Assembly: GCF_905171775.1 (NCBI RefSeq)
Contig: NC_053491.1
Span: 133,239,483-133,303,482, forward strand
Source of the DNA: Rana temporaria
Lineage: Eukaryota; Chordata; Amphibia; Anura; Ranidae
Length of the DNA stretch: 64,000 nt
Direction: 5' to 3'
This document shows, piece by piece, positions 12,125 to 23,033 of this stretch (positions are counted from its first letter, which is position 1; the number at the start of each line of letters is the position of its first letter). The position numbers were made by a program, and so were the translations under genes. Below the pieces are notes generated by a model. That model was not told the origin of the DNA. It was given only the letters and a program-made list of their open reading frames with translations, and made no database searches.

Positions 12125-12330
12125 AAAAAAAAAAATGGGCACTCACTGCCTTCCGGGCATGATGACATCATGTGGCTATGCCCACTAACGCATTCTGTCA
12201 TGTAATACATTGACTACCTCATAGGGATCTTCCTGTATCATGTGAGAAAAAGCATCAGAGGGCATAGCCACATGATGTCATCACACCCAGAAGATGGGCA
12301 AATGGCCATCTTATTTTTTTCTATTCTTGC
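12125..12330. mobile_element. Small foldback element with gatgacatcatgtggctatgcc arms
   Basis: The left arm gatgacatcatgtggctatgcc (about 12161-12182) is mirrored by ggcatagccacatgatgtcatc (about 12261-12282), and further out aatgggca / tgggcaaatggcc-type sequence also pairs. About 200 bases, non-coding. Confidence 0.7.
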
Positions 12331-12639
12331 CATGATTTTTTCTGTTCTTACTTAGATGTTCACTGTTTGATAACTATCTATGGAACTTGGGAATACCAGA
12401 TATGGTCCAAAAAAAGTTTTGAATTAGCAGAAATAACTGCTACAGCACAGACTGGACACTGTAATAAAACAAAGTCTGCAGACACTGTTTGGAGGCTTTA
12501 TTTAAAAATGCAGTGTATCAGCTCACAAAGGAAATACTAGGCGGCGGGGGGAGGGTCCAGAGGTAGATATAGTGAGCAATGAACGTATTTCAGAGGGTGG
12601 TATTGACGGCATTAGTGGTAGGTTAACTAAAGCACATAA

Positions 12640-14830
12640 ACCCAAGGTAAGTATAGTAACAAGTCCTATTTTCAATCTCGGAACACCCAATAAGAGGACA
12701 GTATGCGTCTAAATTATGTGGTAGACAAGATGGGTGAACTAGCGATACTGTTGAACGAGGAGGATTTCAATTGTGTGGGAATTTCAGAGACCTGGTTCAA
12801 CAGCTCTCATGATTGGCTGGCAACCATTTAAGAGTATTCCCTTTATCACAGGGACAAAGAGGGTAAAAAAGGGGGAGGGGTATGCCTATATATCAGGAAT
12901 AATGTAAAAGTGAATGTGAGAGATGACATCAATAAGGGAGCTAGGGAGGAGGTGGAATCCTTATGGGTAGAGCTCCAGAGGGATGAAGCTAAGGGGGAAA
13001 TTATACTGGGAGTATGCTATAGGCCCCCTAACCTGAGGGAGGAGGGGGAGATGGACCTCCTATCACAATTTGGATTAGCAGCAAGGATGGGAAGTTTTAT
13101 AATAATGGGCAATTTTAATTATCCAGACATAGACTGGGCGGAACCACGCATTTGTCTAAGGCTCGCCAGGTCCTAAATATCTTGCAGGACAATTTCATGG
13201 GTCAGATGGTAGACGCACCAAAAATGTAAAATAATGCATTTGGGTGGCAAAAATATGAATGCAATCTACTCACTAGGGGGGAATCTAGGATGGAAAAGGT
13301 CCTGGGGGTCCTAGTAGATGATAGGTTCAGCAATTACATGCAAAGCCAAGCTGCTGCTAACAAAGCAAACATAATATTGGCACGAATTAAAAAGGGGATT
13401 AACTCCAGGGATAAAGTGATAATTCTCCCACTCTACAAGACTTTGGTCCGGCCTCACCTGACGTATGCTGTCCAGTTTTGGGCACCAGTCCTCAGGAAGG
13501 ATGTACTGGAAATGGAGCGACAAAGCTAATCAAGGAATCAAAAATTAGGACAGGGGGGAGCACTCACATTTTCCACATCCATGAATATATGGTAGACAGA
13601 GAAAATTACTCAAAGGGCAGTAATTAGTGGTCAGACTTTAGAGGCAAGGCGGGAATGTCAAAAAAATATAAATTGTATTACAGAAAATATACAATATTTA
13701 TACAAAATAGATAAATAAAAGAAAACCATATAGGATATATAGTATGGAAAATATCCTCTGTGCATCGTCTACACGTTTCGCCTTTGGGCTTCCTCAGGAC
13801 GAGCAGAAGAAATTTAGCAGTAGAAAAATATGTATTTCATTATCAAAAATGGGCGCTAGCCATCCGAATTGCCATAAAACACTTAGGATCGCATGTATAA
13901 ATGCCAAGGGAGTTCCTACAAGACGAGGGTTCCGAGTATGGTAGAGAAAATCTCCATAATACACAAAAAAATTCCCTCGATCTGTATTGGCGAATACACC
14001 ATGAGTATAGAGATTAATTCTAGTACTGAACAAGAAAACGTTAATTCTGGGGCGGAAAGCAAGGAATGTAGTCAAGAACAATCATATGTCCGCTGTACTA
14101 CAACCAGGTATAACAGACCTGGGTCAAAAAATAGCCCTCAAAGAGCCGACAGCCATTCACTGGAGTAAATTCCCATGGAGGTGGAGAGTGTTGTGTGCCC
14201 CGGGGGATAGCCTGTTGAGAGGGGATATGATTTCAATTTACAAATACCATACTGGTGACCCCACAATAGGCACAAAACTTTCGGAAGAGAGTTTAATAAT
14301 ACAAGTGGCCACTCACTAAAATTTGAAGAAAATAGGTTGAACCTTAAAATGTCTAGAGGGTTCTTTACTGTAAGAGCGGCAAGAATGGTAGGGTGGTAGG
14401 TGGTTGATGGTGGTGGTTTCAGCGGGGAGGGGGGGCATTTAAAAAATATATTAAATAAGCACCTGAACAACCAAAACATACAGGTATATACAAAGTAATA
14501 CTAACATATAATCACACACAAAGGTTGGATGTGTGTGAGTATATGTCAACATACAACTATTATATAAGCACCTGAACAACCAAAACATACAGGTATATAC
14601 AAAGTAATACTAACATATAATCACACACAAAGGTTGGATGTGTGTGAGTATATGTCAACATACAACTATTATATAAGCACCTGAACAACCGCAACATACA
14701 GATATATACAATGTAATACTGACATCTAATCACACACATATAATCACACACATAGGTTGGACTTGATGGACTTGTGTCTTTTTTTAAACCTCACCTACTA
14801 TTTAACTATATTAACTATATATAACTTTAT
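12640..14830 (+). mobile_element. CR1-like LINE remnant with internal deletion, insertion and tandem expansion
   Basis: Plus-strand frames give the endonuclease part (ISETWFNSSHDW; VESLWVELQRDEAKGEIILG; VCYRPPNLREEGE; IIMGNFNYPDIDW), then jump to the C-terminal part (VLGVLVDDRFSNYMQ; LYKTLVRPHLTYAVQFWAPV; LLRGDMISIYKY). The reverse-transcriptase core between them is missing, with a deletion point near 13215. A foreign block of about 500 bases lies at 13540-14080. MGDFN, the endonuclease motif, reads MGNFN, which is an inactivating change. The end aggttggacttgatggacttgtgtctttttt at 14753-14783 matches the 3' end usual for CR1 elements. Confidence 0.85.
14453..14757 (+). repeat. 109-base tandem repeat, about 2.8 copies
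   Basis: The phrase cctgaacaacc recurs at 14462, 14571 and 14680, exactly 109 bases apart, with near-identical units containing tatacaaagtaatac and tcacacacaaaggttgg. The third copy is shorter and carries substitutions. The array lies in the 3' part of the CR1-like element and duplicates its own 3' segment. Confidence 0.92.
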
Positions 14831-15052
14831 TTATTTGTTCCTCTTTTAATTGTACCTATTTAAAGCTTATCAATGCTTGGTTAACCCATATTAGCCCTAA
14901 TTAACTCCCTCCCTTTTTCCCCTTCACTAATATTTTTCTGCAATAGTGCAAAATAAATCATTTATTTCCCCTTCATTATCTTTAGTAATGACAAAAAGGA
15001 TTGCACAATCAATAGGTCCATACAAGAAATGTAAATATTTTGAGGGTCTATT

Positions 15053-15450
15053 AGGCCTTGTACACACGATCAGTCCAAACTGATGAAAACGGACTGAAGT
15101 CTGATGGACTGATGGTTTGATGTGCCTACACACCATCAGTTCAAAATCCGATCGAGTCCAACGCGGTGACGTAAAACACAACGACGTGCAAAAAAACGAA
15201 GTTCAATGCTTCCAAGCATGCGTCGACTTGATTCTGAGCATGCGCGGGTTTTGAACCGATGCTTTTGCGTACTAACCATCGGTTTTGACCAATCGGTCAT
15301 CAGTCCATCAGTCCGATTTTAAAGCAAGTTTTAAAACTTTGGTCTGAAGGACAAAAGTCTGATGGGCCATACACACGGTAGGTTTGGACTGATGAAACTG
15401 AACTTCAGTCCGTTTTCATCAGTTTGGACTGATCGTGTGGACAGGGCCTA
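15053..15450. mobile_element. Foldback element, family D (gtacacacgat ends), copy 1
   Basis: The left end taggccttgtacacacgatcagtccaaactgatgaaaacgg is mirrored by ccgttttcatcagtttggactgatcgtgtggacagggccta at 15410-15450. The interior repeats ctgatgg/ccatcag motifs. No protein. Confidence 0.85.
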
Positions 15451-15669
15451 AGAGTTATACATGAACAAGAGCTTAAGTGGATAAAACACACACACACACA
15501 GAATAAAAAAGCACACTGGACAAGATTCCTTCATCCAATATAAAAGTGGATGAGGGAATCTGCTCATATATTTTTCAATCAGCGCACTGGCCCTCCTATC
15601 AGCTTGATTCATTTTGGCTTTTTGATTCATTAAATGTTGCAAGGTAAAGCACTCTACCACAGTAAGAGC

Positions 15670-16151
15670 CGGTTCATACAGGGGCGACCTGGGATCCGAC
15701 TTGCCCCAAGTCGTCCCAAGTCGTGTGGTTGAGAAAATCAATGGAAGTGAATGGAGCCATCTTAATACACAATACTGAAGTCGCTCCGACTTCAGAAAAG
15801 GTTCCTGTACTACTTCAATCCGACTTCTAGGCAACTTGTAGGCAACTTGTACCCATTGATTTCAATGGAAGTTGCCTCAGAAGTCTGATCACTGTCTTAA
15901 CAGAAGCAACAATACAGGAAGATGACATACATTTCTCAGGCAAACCCTTCCCTCCCACAGAGCTGATTGTTGTTTGATTGGCCACTGGAAAGCCTCCTGT
16001 CCTGGAGGCGACTTGAAGTTTCCTTGTACTGTGCAGGAGGCAACTTGAAGTTGCCTTGTAAGTTGCCTGATGATTCATACTCAAGTCGTGTCCAAGTTGC
16101 CTCCCAAAATCGTGCTGGAAGTCGTGTTGCCCCTGTGTGAACCGGCTCTAA
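15670..16151. mobile_element. Foldback element (agagccggttcatacagg ends)
   Basis: The left end agagccggttcatacaggggcgac is mirrored by ttgcccctgtgtgaaccggctct at 16129-16151. The interior contains many aagttgcc / ggcaacttg repeats on both strands. Open frames on the minus strand here are palindrome products. Confidence 0.85.
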
Positions 16152-16735
16152 CAATTGACTTTTGTAAACAAGATATAAATAATTGCAGTGCAAAGACCTA
16201 CTGTGTGACCTAAAGGGCAGTGAACTGCAAAGCAGCAGATTTTCCAGGTTGTTTTGAACTGTCATTCTTTTATTTTAAAACTATTACTGATCAGAACTAT
16301 CAAGAGAAAGCCTTGTCAGACCCAATATTAGAAAAAAAAATACACAAATCAATAGACCCGCAGCTGCAATGTACAACTTATTGTGGCACATAAGAGGTAA
16401 ATATCCATTAACACTGAAGTGATAGGAAACAAAATAGAAGGTCTACTTATTTTACAAGTACAGTATAAACATAAAAAATGTGTGCTAAAGTAGTCTTCTT
16501 TGAAGGGCCAGGCAATCATGACTAATACACAGCTTCATAAATTGTATTAGGTAAGATAATTCGGTCCTATGGACATCTACCATATCTATTCCAATCAATG
16601 GCATTATTACTGTTATCCTCTATGTCAATTACTGTAAGGCTTTAGAAGTTCAAATCTAGAAATACATAGATAAGATTATCATAATGCAATGCATCTTTTC
16701 AATGAGGTTCTTATTTCTTCTATGTGTCATTACAG
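16152..16735. other. Intronic sequence without recognised features
   Basis: No repeats or coding similarity seen before the exon at 16736. Confidence 0.5.
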
Positions 16736-16947
16736 TGGAGAAAACAAAGTCACCTGGAGTGGATCCAAAACAGTTAGCAGCTGAACTCCAGAAGGTTTCC
16801 CAGCAGCAGACACCTTCTGTTGTGTCTTCTGCAATGGAGAAAGGATCATATATACATTCAGGAACAACATCAACAGGCTCAAGTGCGGTCCCTAGCCCTG
16901 GCCAGCCTGGCTCCCCTTCAGTAAGCAAGAAAAGACACAGTAGCAAG
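16736..16947 (+). CDS. PCLO: PCLO exon: PDZ-C2A linker (AAELQKV segment, Ser/Pro-rich)
   Basis: The acceptor tcattacag precedes tg gag; the borrowed g makes the first codon Val. The exon then encodes KSPGVDPKQLAAELQKVS, a Ser/Thr-rich stretch with SSAMEKGSYIHSG, and PSPGQPGSPSVSKKRHSSK. It ends at 16947 in phase 0 with donor gtaaat. The VDPKQLAAELQKV and SPGQPGSPSVSKK motifs are strongly conserved in Piccolo. The region looks largely disordered apart from a short predicted helix at the AAELQ motif. No enzymatic residues are expected. The in-frame start codon visible upstream (16684) lies in intron sequence before the acceptor and should not be used as a start. Confidence 0.94.
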
Positions 16948-17364
16948 GTAAATATGATTGGTTTTTAAATATGAAGATCAATACGATTTTTTTTCTAGTT
17001 TTCTAAATTTGTAATCTAACACATCACATCTATGAATTATTTTCATGTTCTCATTGTTGGTAGTTGCTCTTGAAATTCAAATAATATCTACAGAGTTTAA
17101 CTATTTGGAAAAATACCATATTGGATGCTTACATATCGCACTACACAAACTGTTATGAGATTGCACAAGTGCCTAAACACGATCTTGAAAAAAGCTCTAC
17201 CAAAATAACATAGTTTTCCTGTTTATGTATGTGCAAAATTAAAAAAAAACAACTCTGTACAAGATGAAATCCTGTTTAACTATGCCTGCTTCTCATTCTG
17301 AGGTAAATAATGACGTTTAATTCTATAGCTGGAAAGAAAGTTCCAGTCATATCTATCCTCCATA

Positions 17365-17475
17365 GCAGGGGTGTCAAACTCAATCTCATTGTGGGCCGCA
17401 TCAGCAGTATGATTGCCCTCAAAAGTGCCAGTTGTATCTGTATGATTAGATGTCCAGCGCATCCCCTCCCCTTTA
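17365..17475. repeat. Interspersed repeat fragment with ggggtgtcaaactcaatctc
   Basis: The string ggggtgtcaaactcaatctc followed by attgtgggccgcatcagc and gattgccctcaaa is a repeat end seen widely in vertebrate genomes. I cannot assign its family. Confidence 0.45.
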
Positions 17476-17585
17476 CATTAGATGTCAAGAGCCACCCCAC
17501 CATCAGAAGTTGAGTCCCCCACTCTCCCTTACATCACAGTGCACCCTCCTTTCCTTTCCTTATGCTGCTGCATTCGTCTGAAAAT

Positions 17586-18128
17586 CCAAATTAAGGCTGA
17601 ATCTGTCATTGAAGGCTTATGGTGTCTGTCAAATGTTCTAAGAAGAAAAAATAAAAATAAAAAAATTTGACAGAATCTTTAAAAAAAAGAATTTGACTCT
17701 TCATGTCTCTCTATGTCGAATCTTTTAATGTCTCTCTATGTCGAATCTTTTCTCTCTATGTTGAATCTTTTCTCTCTATGTCAAATCTTTTCTCTTTATG
17801 TAAAATAATATTGGACTAATAGAGTTAAGGTTAGGCACAATTAAGGTTGAATCTGTCATTGAAGGCTATGGTGTCTGTCGAATGTTCTAAGAAGAAAACG
17901 AAAAAAAGATTCGATAGAATCTTTAAAAAAAAAAATTGACTCTTCATGTCTCTCTATGTCGAATCTTCATGTCTCTCTATGTCGAATCTTTTCTCTCTAT
18001 GTCAAATCTTTTCTCTCTATGTCAACTCTTCTTCATGTCTCTATAATGTCAAATCTTTTCTCTCTATGTGGAATCTTTTCTCTTTATGTAGAATAATATT
18101 GGACTAATAGAGTTAAGGTTAGGCACAT
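17586..18128. repeat. Duplicated block of about 250-290 bases with short internal repeats
   Basis: Two successive copies start with aaggctgaatctgtcatt / aaggttgaatctgtcatt (17593 and 17842) and both end in ggactaatagagttaaggtt and aggcaca (17812-17838 and 18100-18128). Inside each are runs of tctctctatgtcgaatcttt-type units with differing copy number. Looks like a local tandem duplication, possibly of a terminal-repeat segment of an unknown element. Confidence 0.8.
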
Positions 18129-18569
18129 TCGAACGAAAATAAAGCATTTGTTTATGTCGGATCTTTCAGTTTTCGTTTTCTGTGCTTTTTCAAAAATACC
18201 TGAAATTCGGACGAAAATGTATTCGGACGAAAACGAATGCACATGTATATTGTTAATCAGCAGCCACAGCCAATTTGCCGAAGCCACTGATCAATGTATT
18301 CTGACAGTGGATCCATCTCTGGTCAGCTTTAGGATGGCCCACTCTTTACTAAAGATCTCTGCAAATAGGTGTGTTTCATAAATACTACTATCTTTGTAAT
18401 CCAAGTAGCCATAAGGACGTAATTGCAGTGAGAGGAAACCTGACAGAGGCTAAAAAAGGCTAGCCTGTTATAATGAGCAAGAGTTAAACTATCTATTTGA
18501 TGATGTCACAGACACACTTGGACGTGTCTGCTCTGCAGTCGGTAGTATGAGCACACATGACAAAAATAC

Positions 18570-18624
18570 AAGGACTAGAGTCAGTAGCAAGAAGAGAGGG
18601 GCTCTCTTCTTGCTACTCACAATG
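18570..18624. repeat. Short hairpin
   Basis: The sequences gtcagtagcaagaagagagg and ctctcttcttgctactcac are nearly perfect inverted copies separated by only a few bases. Confidence 0.7.
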
Positions 18625-18879
18625 TAGCTACTCACAATGATCTTTTTTCTTTCGAATCCTTTATTGCAAGAAACTTTTGTCAACATAAGTGACTTTCTTT
18701 ACAACCAAGTGAATGCTCCTTTTGGCACTCTAGCTACTGCAATAAGAATTGTATTTGCACCAGATTATTTGCTTTTATGCCATCAAAGCAAATTGTGTAG
18801 TATTTAAAAGTTACTAAAATGACTGAAAACATTGAATTACAAAATAGAGTGTGCTAACAAAAGCAATTTTTTTTTTCAG

Positions 18880-18930
18880 TCCACTGAAACTATAAAATCA
18901 AATTCACATCCTATTACTGGCGACATTCAG
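18880..18930 (+). CDS. PCLO: PCLO exon: 17-codon linker immediately before C2A
   Basis: A 51-base, phase 0-0 exon after a long T tract and cag, with donor gtatct at 18931. It encodes STETIKSNSHPITGDIQ. SHPITG(E/D)IQ is the conserved lead-in to the first beta strand of the Piccolo C2A domain. The first half of the peptide is more diverged than its flanks. The exon is symmetric, so skipping it would keep the frame; nothing in the sequence shows that it is skipped. It is too short to have been found from ORF length and was identified from its peptide and its borders. Confidence 0.9.
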
Positions 18931-19162
18931 GTATCTAAAATTCCATTTGTATTTTGTTTTTTACCTTTATGTGCGAATTGAAACATTTTGGTGACATTCA
19001 GGGATTTGTTTTTTAGAATAACTTGATTTTTAAATGCTACTATTCTAAAGTCTTGCTACTACTAAAAAATAATGATTGAGCCAAGGGTAAAAAAATATAT
19101 TTTCAAATGTAGTGTAAACATTCACAAAATGTATAACTCATCCTTGGATATAGCAAACTTAA

Positions 19163-19641
19163 AGGGGTTGTAAAGGTAAAAAATCTCGAAATAGCTTCCT
19201 TTACCTTAGTGCAGTCCTCCACTTACCTCATTCTTCGATTTTGCTTTTAAATGTCCTTATTTCTTCTGAGAAATCCTCACTTCCTGTTCTTCTGTCTGTA
19301 ACTACAAATCATAATGCAATGCTTTCTTCCTGGTGTGGAGAAAGCCTCTTGAGTGTCAGGACGCCCACTAACACACAGCTCCTTTCTCTATATGCAATGT
19401 AGAGAGTGTCCTGACTTGCCTGCTCACCCCCTCCCCCCTCAAGAGGCTTTCTCCACACCAGGGAGAAAGCCTCGCCTCGCCTTACTGTGTGAAGTTACAG
19501 ACAGAAGAACAGGAAGTGATGATTTCCCAGAAGAAATAAGGACATTTAAAAGCAAAATTGAAGGATGAGGTAAGTGAAGGAGGACTGCACTAAGGTAAAG
19601 GAAGCTATTTAGGGAATTTTTTTTTTACCTTTTCAACCCCT
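19163..19641. mobile_element. TTAA-flanked foldback element, family A, copy 2
   Basis: It begins aggggttgtaaaggtaaa after TTAA at 19159-19162 and ends cttttcaacccct before TTAA at 19642-19645. The arms mirror each other (cctttaccttagtgcagtcc / ggactgcactaaggtaaagg). The centre differs from copy 1. Confidence 0.9.
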
Positions 19642-19868
19642 TTAACCATCTGTCTTTTGAGTCTACTTGTAACAAATAAATCTCAATCTGTATCTTGACT
19701 GCACACCTCTGTAGAGGTCTTGTTCTGACCACATGCTCATAAGTGTGGCATACCCCTGCTTTGCCCTTTCATGTAAAATGGCTTACTTGAAGCTGTTTAG
19801 TCTTCAGGAAAAAGAGGTTATGCATTTGGATATTTATCACAAAAACATTTTCTTCTCTTTTATTGTAG

Positions 19869-19999
19869 CTTCAGGTTAATTATGATAAACATCTTGGTAA
19901 TCTCATTATCCATATACTTCAAGCAAGGAATCTTGTTCCCAGAGATAACAATGGCTATTCAGACCCTTTTGTGAAAGTTTATCTCCTTCCAGGAAGAGG
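19869..19999 (+). CDS. PCLO: PCLO exon: C2A domain strands 1-3 with calcium loop 1
   Basis: The acceptor is tattgtag and the donor gtaagatgg follows two bases of a Gly codon. The exon encodes LQVNYDKHLGNLIIHILQAR, then NLVPRDNNGYSDPFVKVYLLPGR. This is the classic C2 start: a hydrophobic strand, ILQARNL, then the calcium-binding loop with two Asp residues (RDNNGYSDPF), then FVKVYLLPG. C2A domains of active-zone proteins bind calcium and phospholipid, and Piccolo C2A is a known low-affinity calcium sensor. Compared with the mammalian form as I recall it (INYDLGNL), this copy has KH inserted between Asp and Leu. The exon ends in phase 2 and joins either to the microexon at 23007 or directly to 25635. 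Confidence 0.95.
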
Positions 20000-20533
20000 G
20001 TAAGATGGACATAATTAATAATTCCAATAAAGGTAAAATGTATTATAGATATAGATATTTCTCTGTGATAGCAGTGAATATCAGTGGTCATGGAAAAGGT
20101 GGAAGAACATAATGCCCATGGACTGACATATATGTATGGAGCTGTAACATTGGAGCAATAATAAATAAAGTTGACCAAGGCTTAGTGCTGTCCCAGGTTC
20201 ATCCTCATTGGCTGCTCTCACCTGCCAAGTATGTCTCAGGCTGCTGACACCAGAGTAATGCTTACTTACTCACTCAAATGTCACCTCCTTCTCTTCACCG
20301 TTCATAAAAAAATGGGCAGTTATCTATTACAATCCCATGTCCAACATGGATATATGTGTTATTTCACTCTTCTGCATTTTACCTATCCCATGGGGGCTTA
20401 GTTTAGAATCTATGACTCGGTCCCCTGGGATGGGCAAATGTGACAGGAGAGTGAAATAGGAAGACTGTCCATGCTTGACACTGGATTGCATTACATGGTT
20501 ATGTGATGCAGCATTTTAATGATGATGCATCTC

Positions 20534-22070
20534 TCATGCCGCGTACACACAAACGTTTTTCGGCATGAAAAAAAACGTATTTTTTCAGCATGTCAAAAAA
20601 ACTTAGTTTTTCCAACTTCATCATTAAAAACGACGTTGCCCACACACCATCGTTTTTGAAAAATTATGAACAAAGCGCGGTGACGTACAACACGTACGAC
20701 GGCACTCTAAAGGGGAAGTTCTATTCGCCTTTGGGCTGCTTTTAGCTGATTCCTTGTTAGTAAAAGATGATTTGCGCTTTTTTGTCTGTTACAGCGTGAT
20801 GAATGTGCTTACTCCATTATGAATGGTAGTTTTACCTGAACGAGCGCTCCCGTCTCATAACTTGCTTCTGGGCATGCGTGGGTTTAAAACATAGTTTTTG
20901 CCCACAGACGATCATTTTTTACAACCCGAAAAACTACATTTTTTAAAACGACGTTAAAAAATGCAGCATGTTCAAAAAAAAATGTTGTCGTTTTTCAGAA
21001 GCCAAAAAACAATGTGATCATTTTAACCACTTAAGACCTGGACCAAAATGCGGCTAAAGGACCTTGCCCCTTTTTGCTATTCGGCACTGCGTCGCTTTAA
21101 CTGACAATTGTGCGGTCGTGTGACGTGGCTCCCAAACAAAATTGGCGTCCTTTTTTTCCCACAAATAGAGATTTCTTTTGGTGGTATTTGATCACCTCTG
21201 CGGTTTTTATTTGTTGCGCTATACACAAAAATAGAGCGACAATTTTGAAAAAAAAATCAATATTTTTAACTTTTTGCTATAATAAATATCCCCCAAAAAT
21301 ATATATACATTTTTTTTCCTCAGTTTAGGCCGATACGCAATTCTTTTACATATTTTTGGTAAAAAAAATCGCAATAAGCGTTTATCGGTTGGTTTGCGCA
21401 AAATTTATAGCGTTTACAAAATAGGGGATAGTTTTATTGCATTTTTATTAATTTTTTTTTTTTACTACAAATGCCGGCGATCAGCGATTTTTTTCGTGAC
21501 TGCGACATTATGGCAGACACTTCAGACAATTTTGACACATTTTTGGGACCATTGTCATTTTCACAGCAAAAAATGCATTTAAAATGCATTGTTTACTGTG
21601 GAAATGACAGTTGCAGTTTGGGAGTTAACCACAGGTGGCGCTGAAGGAGTTATGTTTCACCTAATGTGTGTTTACAACTGTAGGGGGGTGTGGCTGTCGG
21701 AGTGACAACATCGATTGTGTCCCCCTATAAAAGGGATGACACGATCGATGCAGCCGCCACAGTGAAGAACAGGGAAGCCGTGTTTACACGTGGCTCTCCC
21801 CGTTCTTCAGCTCCGGGGACCTATCGCGGGACCCCAGCGGCAATCGGGTCCGCAGGTCCTGGTCACCGAGCTTCGGACCGGGTCGCCGGAGCGCGCCCGA
21901 GACCCATGGCTGGGTACATGTACAGGACGTACCTCTACGTACATGCGCCCAGCAGTGCCATTCTGCTGACGTATATATGCAGGAGGCGGTCCTTAAGTGG
22001 TTAAATTACGTTTTTAAAAACAATGTTTTTTTTTCATGCCGAAAAACAATCGTGTATACACGGCATTAGT
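20534..22070. mobile_element. Family D foldback element, copy 2, split by a nested element
   Basis: The left end atgccgcgtacacacaaacgtttttcggcatg is mirrored by catgccgaaaaacaatcgtgtatacacggcat at 22036-22067. The arms hold acgtttttt and aaaaaacg runs. A second element (21023-22006) is inserted near the right end of this one. Confidence 0.85.
21023..22006. mobile_element. Family C element (taaccacttaagacc ends) nested in family D copy 2
   Basis: It starts tttaaccacttaagacctgg and ends gcggtccttaagtggttaaa, an inverted pair. The interior has tttcttttggtggtatttgatc, tttgcgctata and ggccgatacg motifs shared with 47120-48115 and 52325-53176. It has no recognisable protein. The open frame at 21690-22004 is in repeat sequence. 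Confidence 0.85.
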
Positions 22071-23006
22071 CTTTGTAAATTAGAATTAAGTAAAGTTAGT
22101 GCATTTAGGCTACAATTTCTACATGGTCACTATCAAACAAATAAGGTAAGCTTTGACTATTAATTTCTGCTTGTATTAGTGATAGGTGTAGCAAGAGGAT
22201 GAGTAAAAAGTGGGAATTCGTTTCAATTAAGATGTGTTTAGTAATAGTAACCTATTAGATTTGATATTCCATTTCCCAAGACAAATTGCAAGTACAGTGT
22301 GTGAGTAAGATGTTTCACCAGTTTTGTATACCCTTTGTTCCAATGTTTATTTTTTGTACTTTATTCACTGTATTTTCGTCATGTTGTCTTTTGAAATATT
22401 CAGTATCACCGTATGTTCTGAACTTTTCATCCCGTGATTCATGGAGAGCTCTTGACAGCAAAAGACAGTTTTGCTATTGTCAAATTTTGTTTTTATATTT
22501 ACTGAAATTGGTTCACTTTTCTGGTGGCACATTGTAGTTATGTATCGATTTTTTGAGAACTGAAATTAACCTTTGTTTCGTTCAGATAATGTGAAATAAA
22601 AAGAGCTTTACGTGATCCACAGGATATATAAACATACTTTCAAATGTAAAGTGTGATCATTTTTTTTACTCAGAATGAATTTGAAAAACAATAGTTTCCA
22701 GAAAAAGAATAATTACTATTTGTGATAAATGCATGTTTGAACTGATTATGGGATTATAATTTTTAATTTGGCTTGTGTTTGCTGTATATGTCTATGTTGG
22801 CTTTTACTTTAATATTTTCACTGGACTGTGTGTGCCTGTAACACAAATGACCACACAGGGCATTTTTGTATTGTCAAATACACTGTATGCATTTAATCTT
22901 TGTGTTATGTCTTTTATGTGTATCTTATGTTCTATCTTGGTTGCTTCCTGTGCTTTCACATCTATGTGTAATGATTGCACTGTGTCTCGAAAATGGGTCG
23001 TTGCAG
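22071..23006. other. Intron flanking the microexon, without recognised repeats
   Basis: Pyrimidine-rich and T-rich DNA. The last 200 bases before 23007 contain many tct, tgtctt and tgt tracts, which could hold splicing-factor sites. No transposon ends were seen. Confidence 0.5.
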
Positions 23007-23033
23007 CCAAGTCATGGTTGTCCAGAATGCCAG
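23007..23033 (+). CDS. PCLO: PCLO 27-base alternative microexon in C2A (QVMVVQNAS)
   Basis: The microexon follows ttgcag and is followed by the donor gtagag. It is exactly 27 bases. With the flanking phases it completes a Gly codon, encodes QVMVVQNA, and supplies ag to make Ser with the next exon, so it inserts nine residues without shifting frame. Skipping it leaves Gly followed directly by AEYKRRTK. Published work on mammalian Piccolo (Gerber, Garcia, Rizo, Suedhof and colleagues) described this nine-residue alternative segment in C2A and a change in calcium affinity and conformation when it is present. The sequence here indicates that the switch is conserved. It was found by phase and peptide, being far too short for ORF calling. 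Confidence 0.93.

Noticed and set aside
16684..16735. An ATG-led 5' extension of the frame through the 16736 exon
   Set aside because: The extra residues precede a good acceptor (cattacag) and are not Piccolo-like, so they are intronic.
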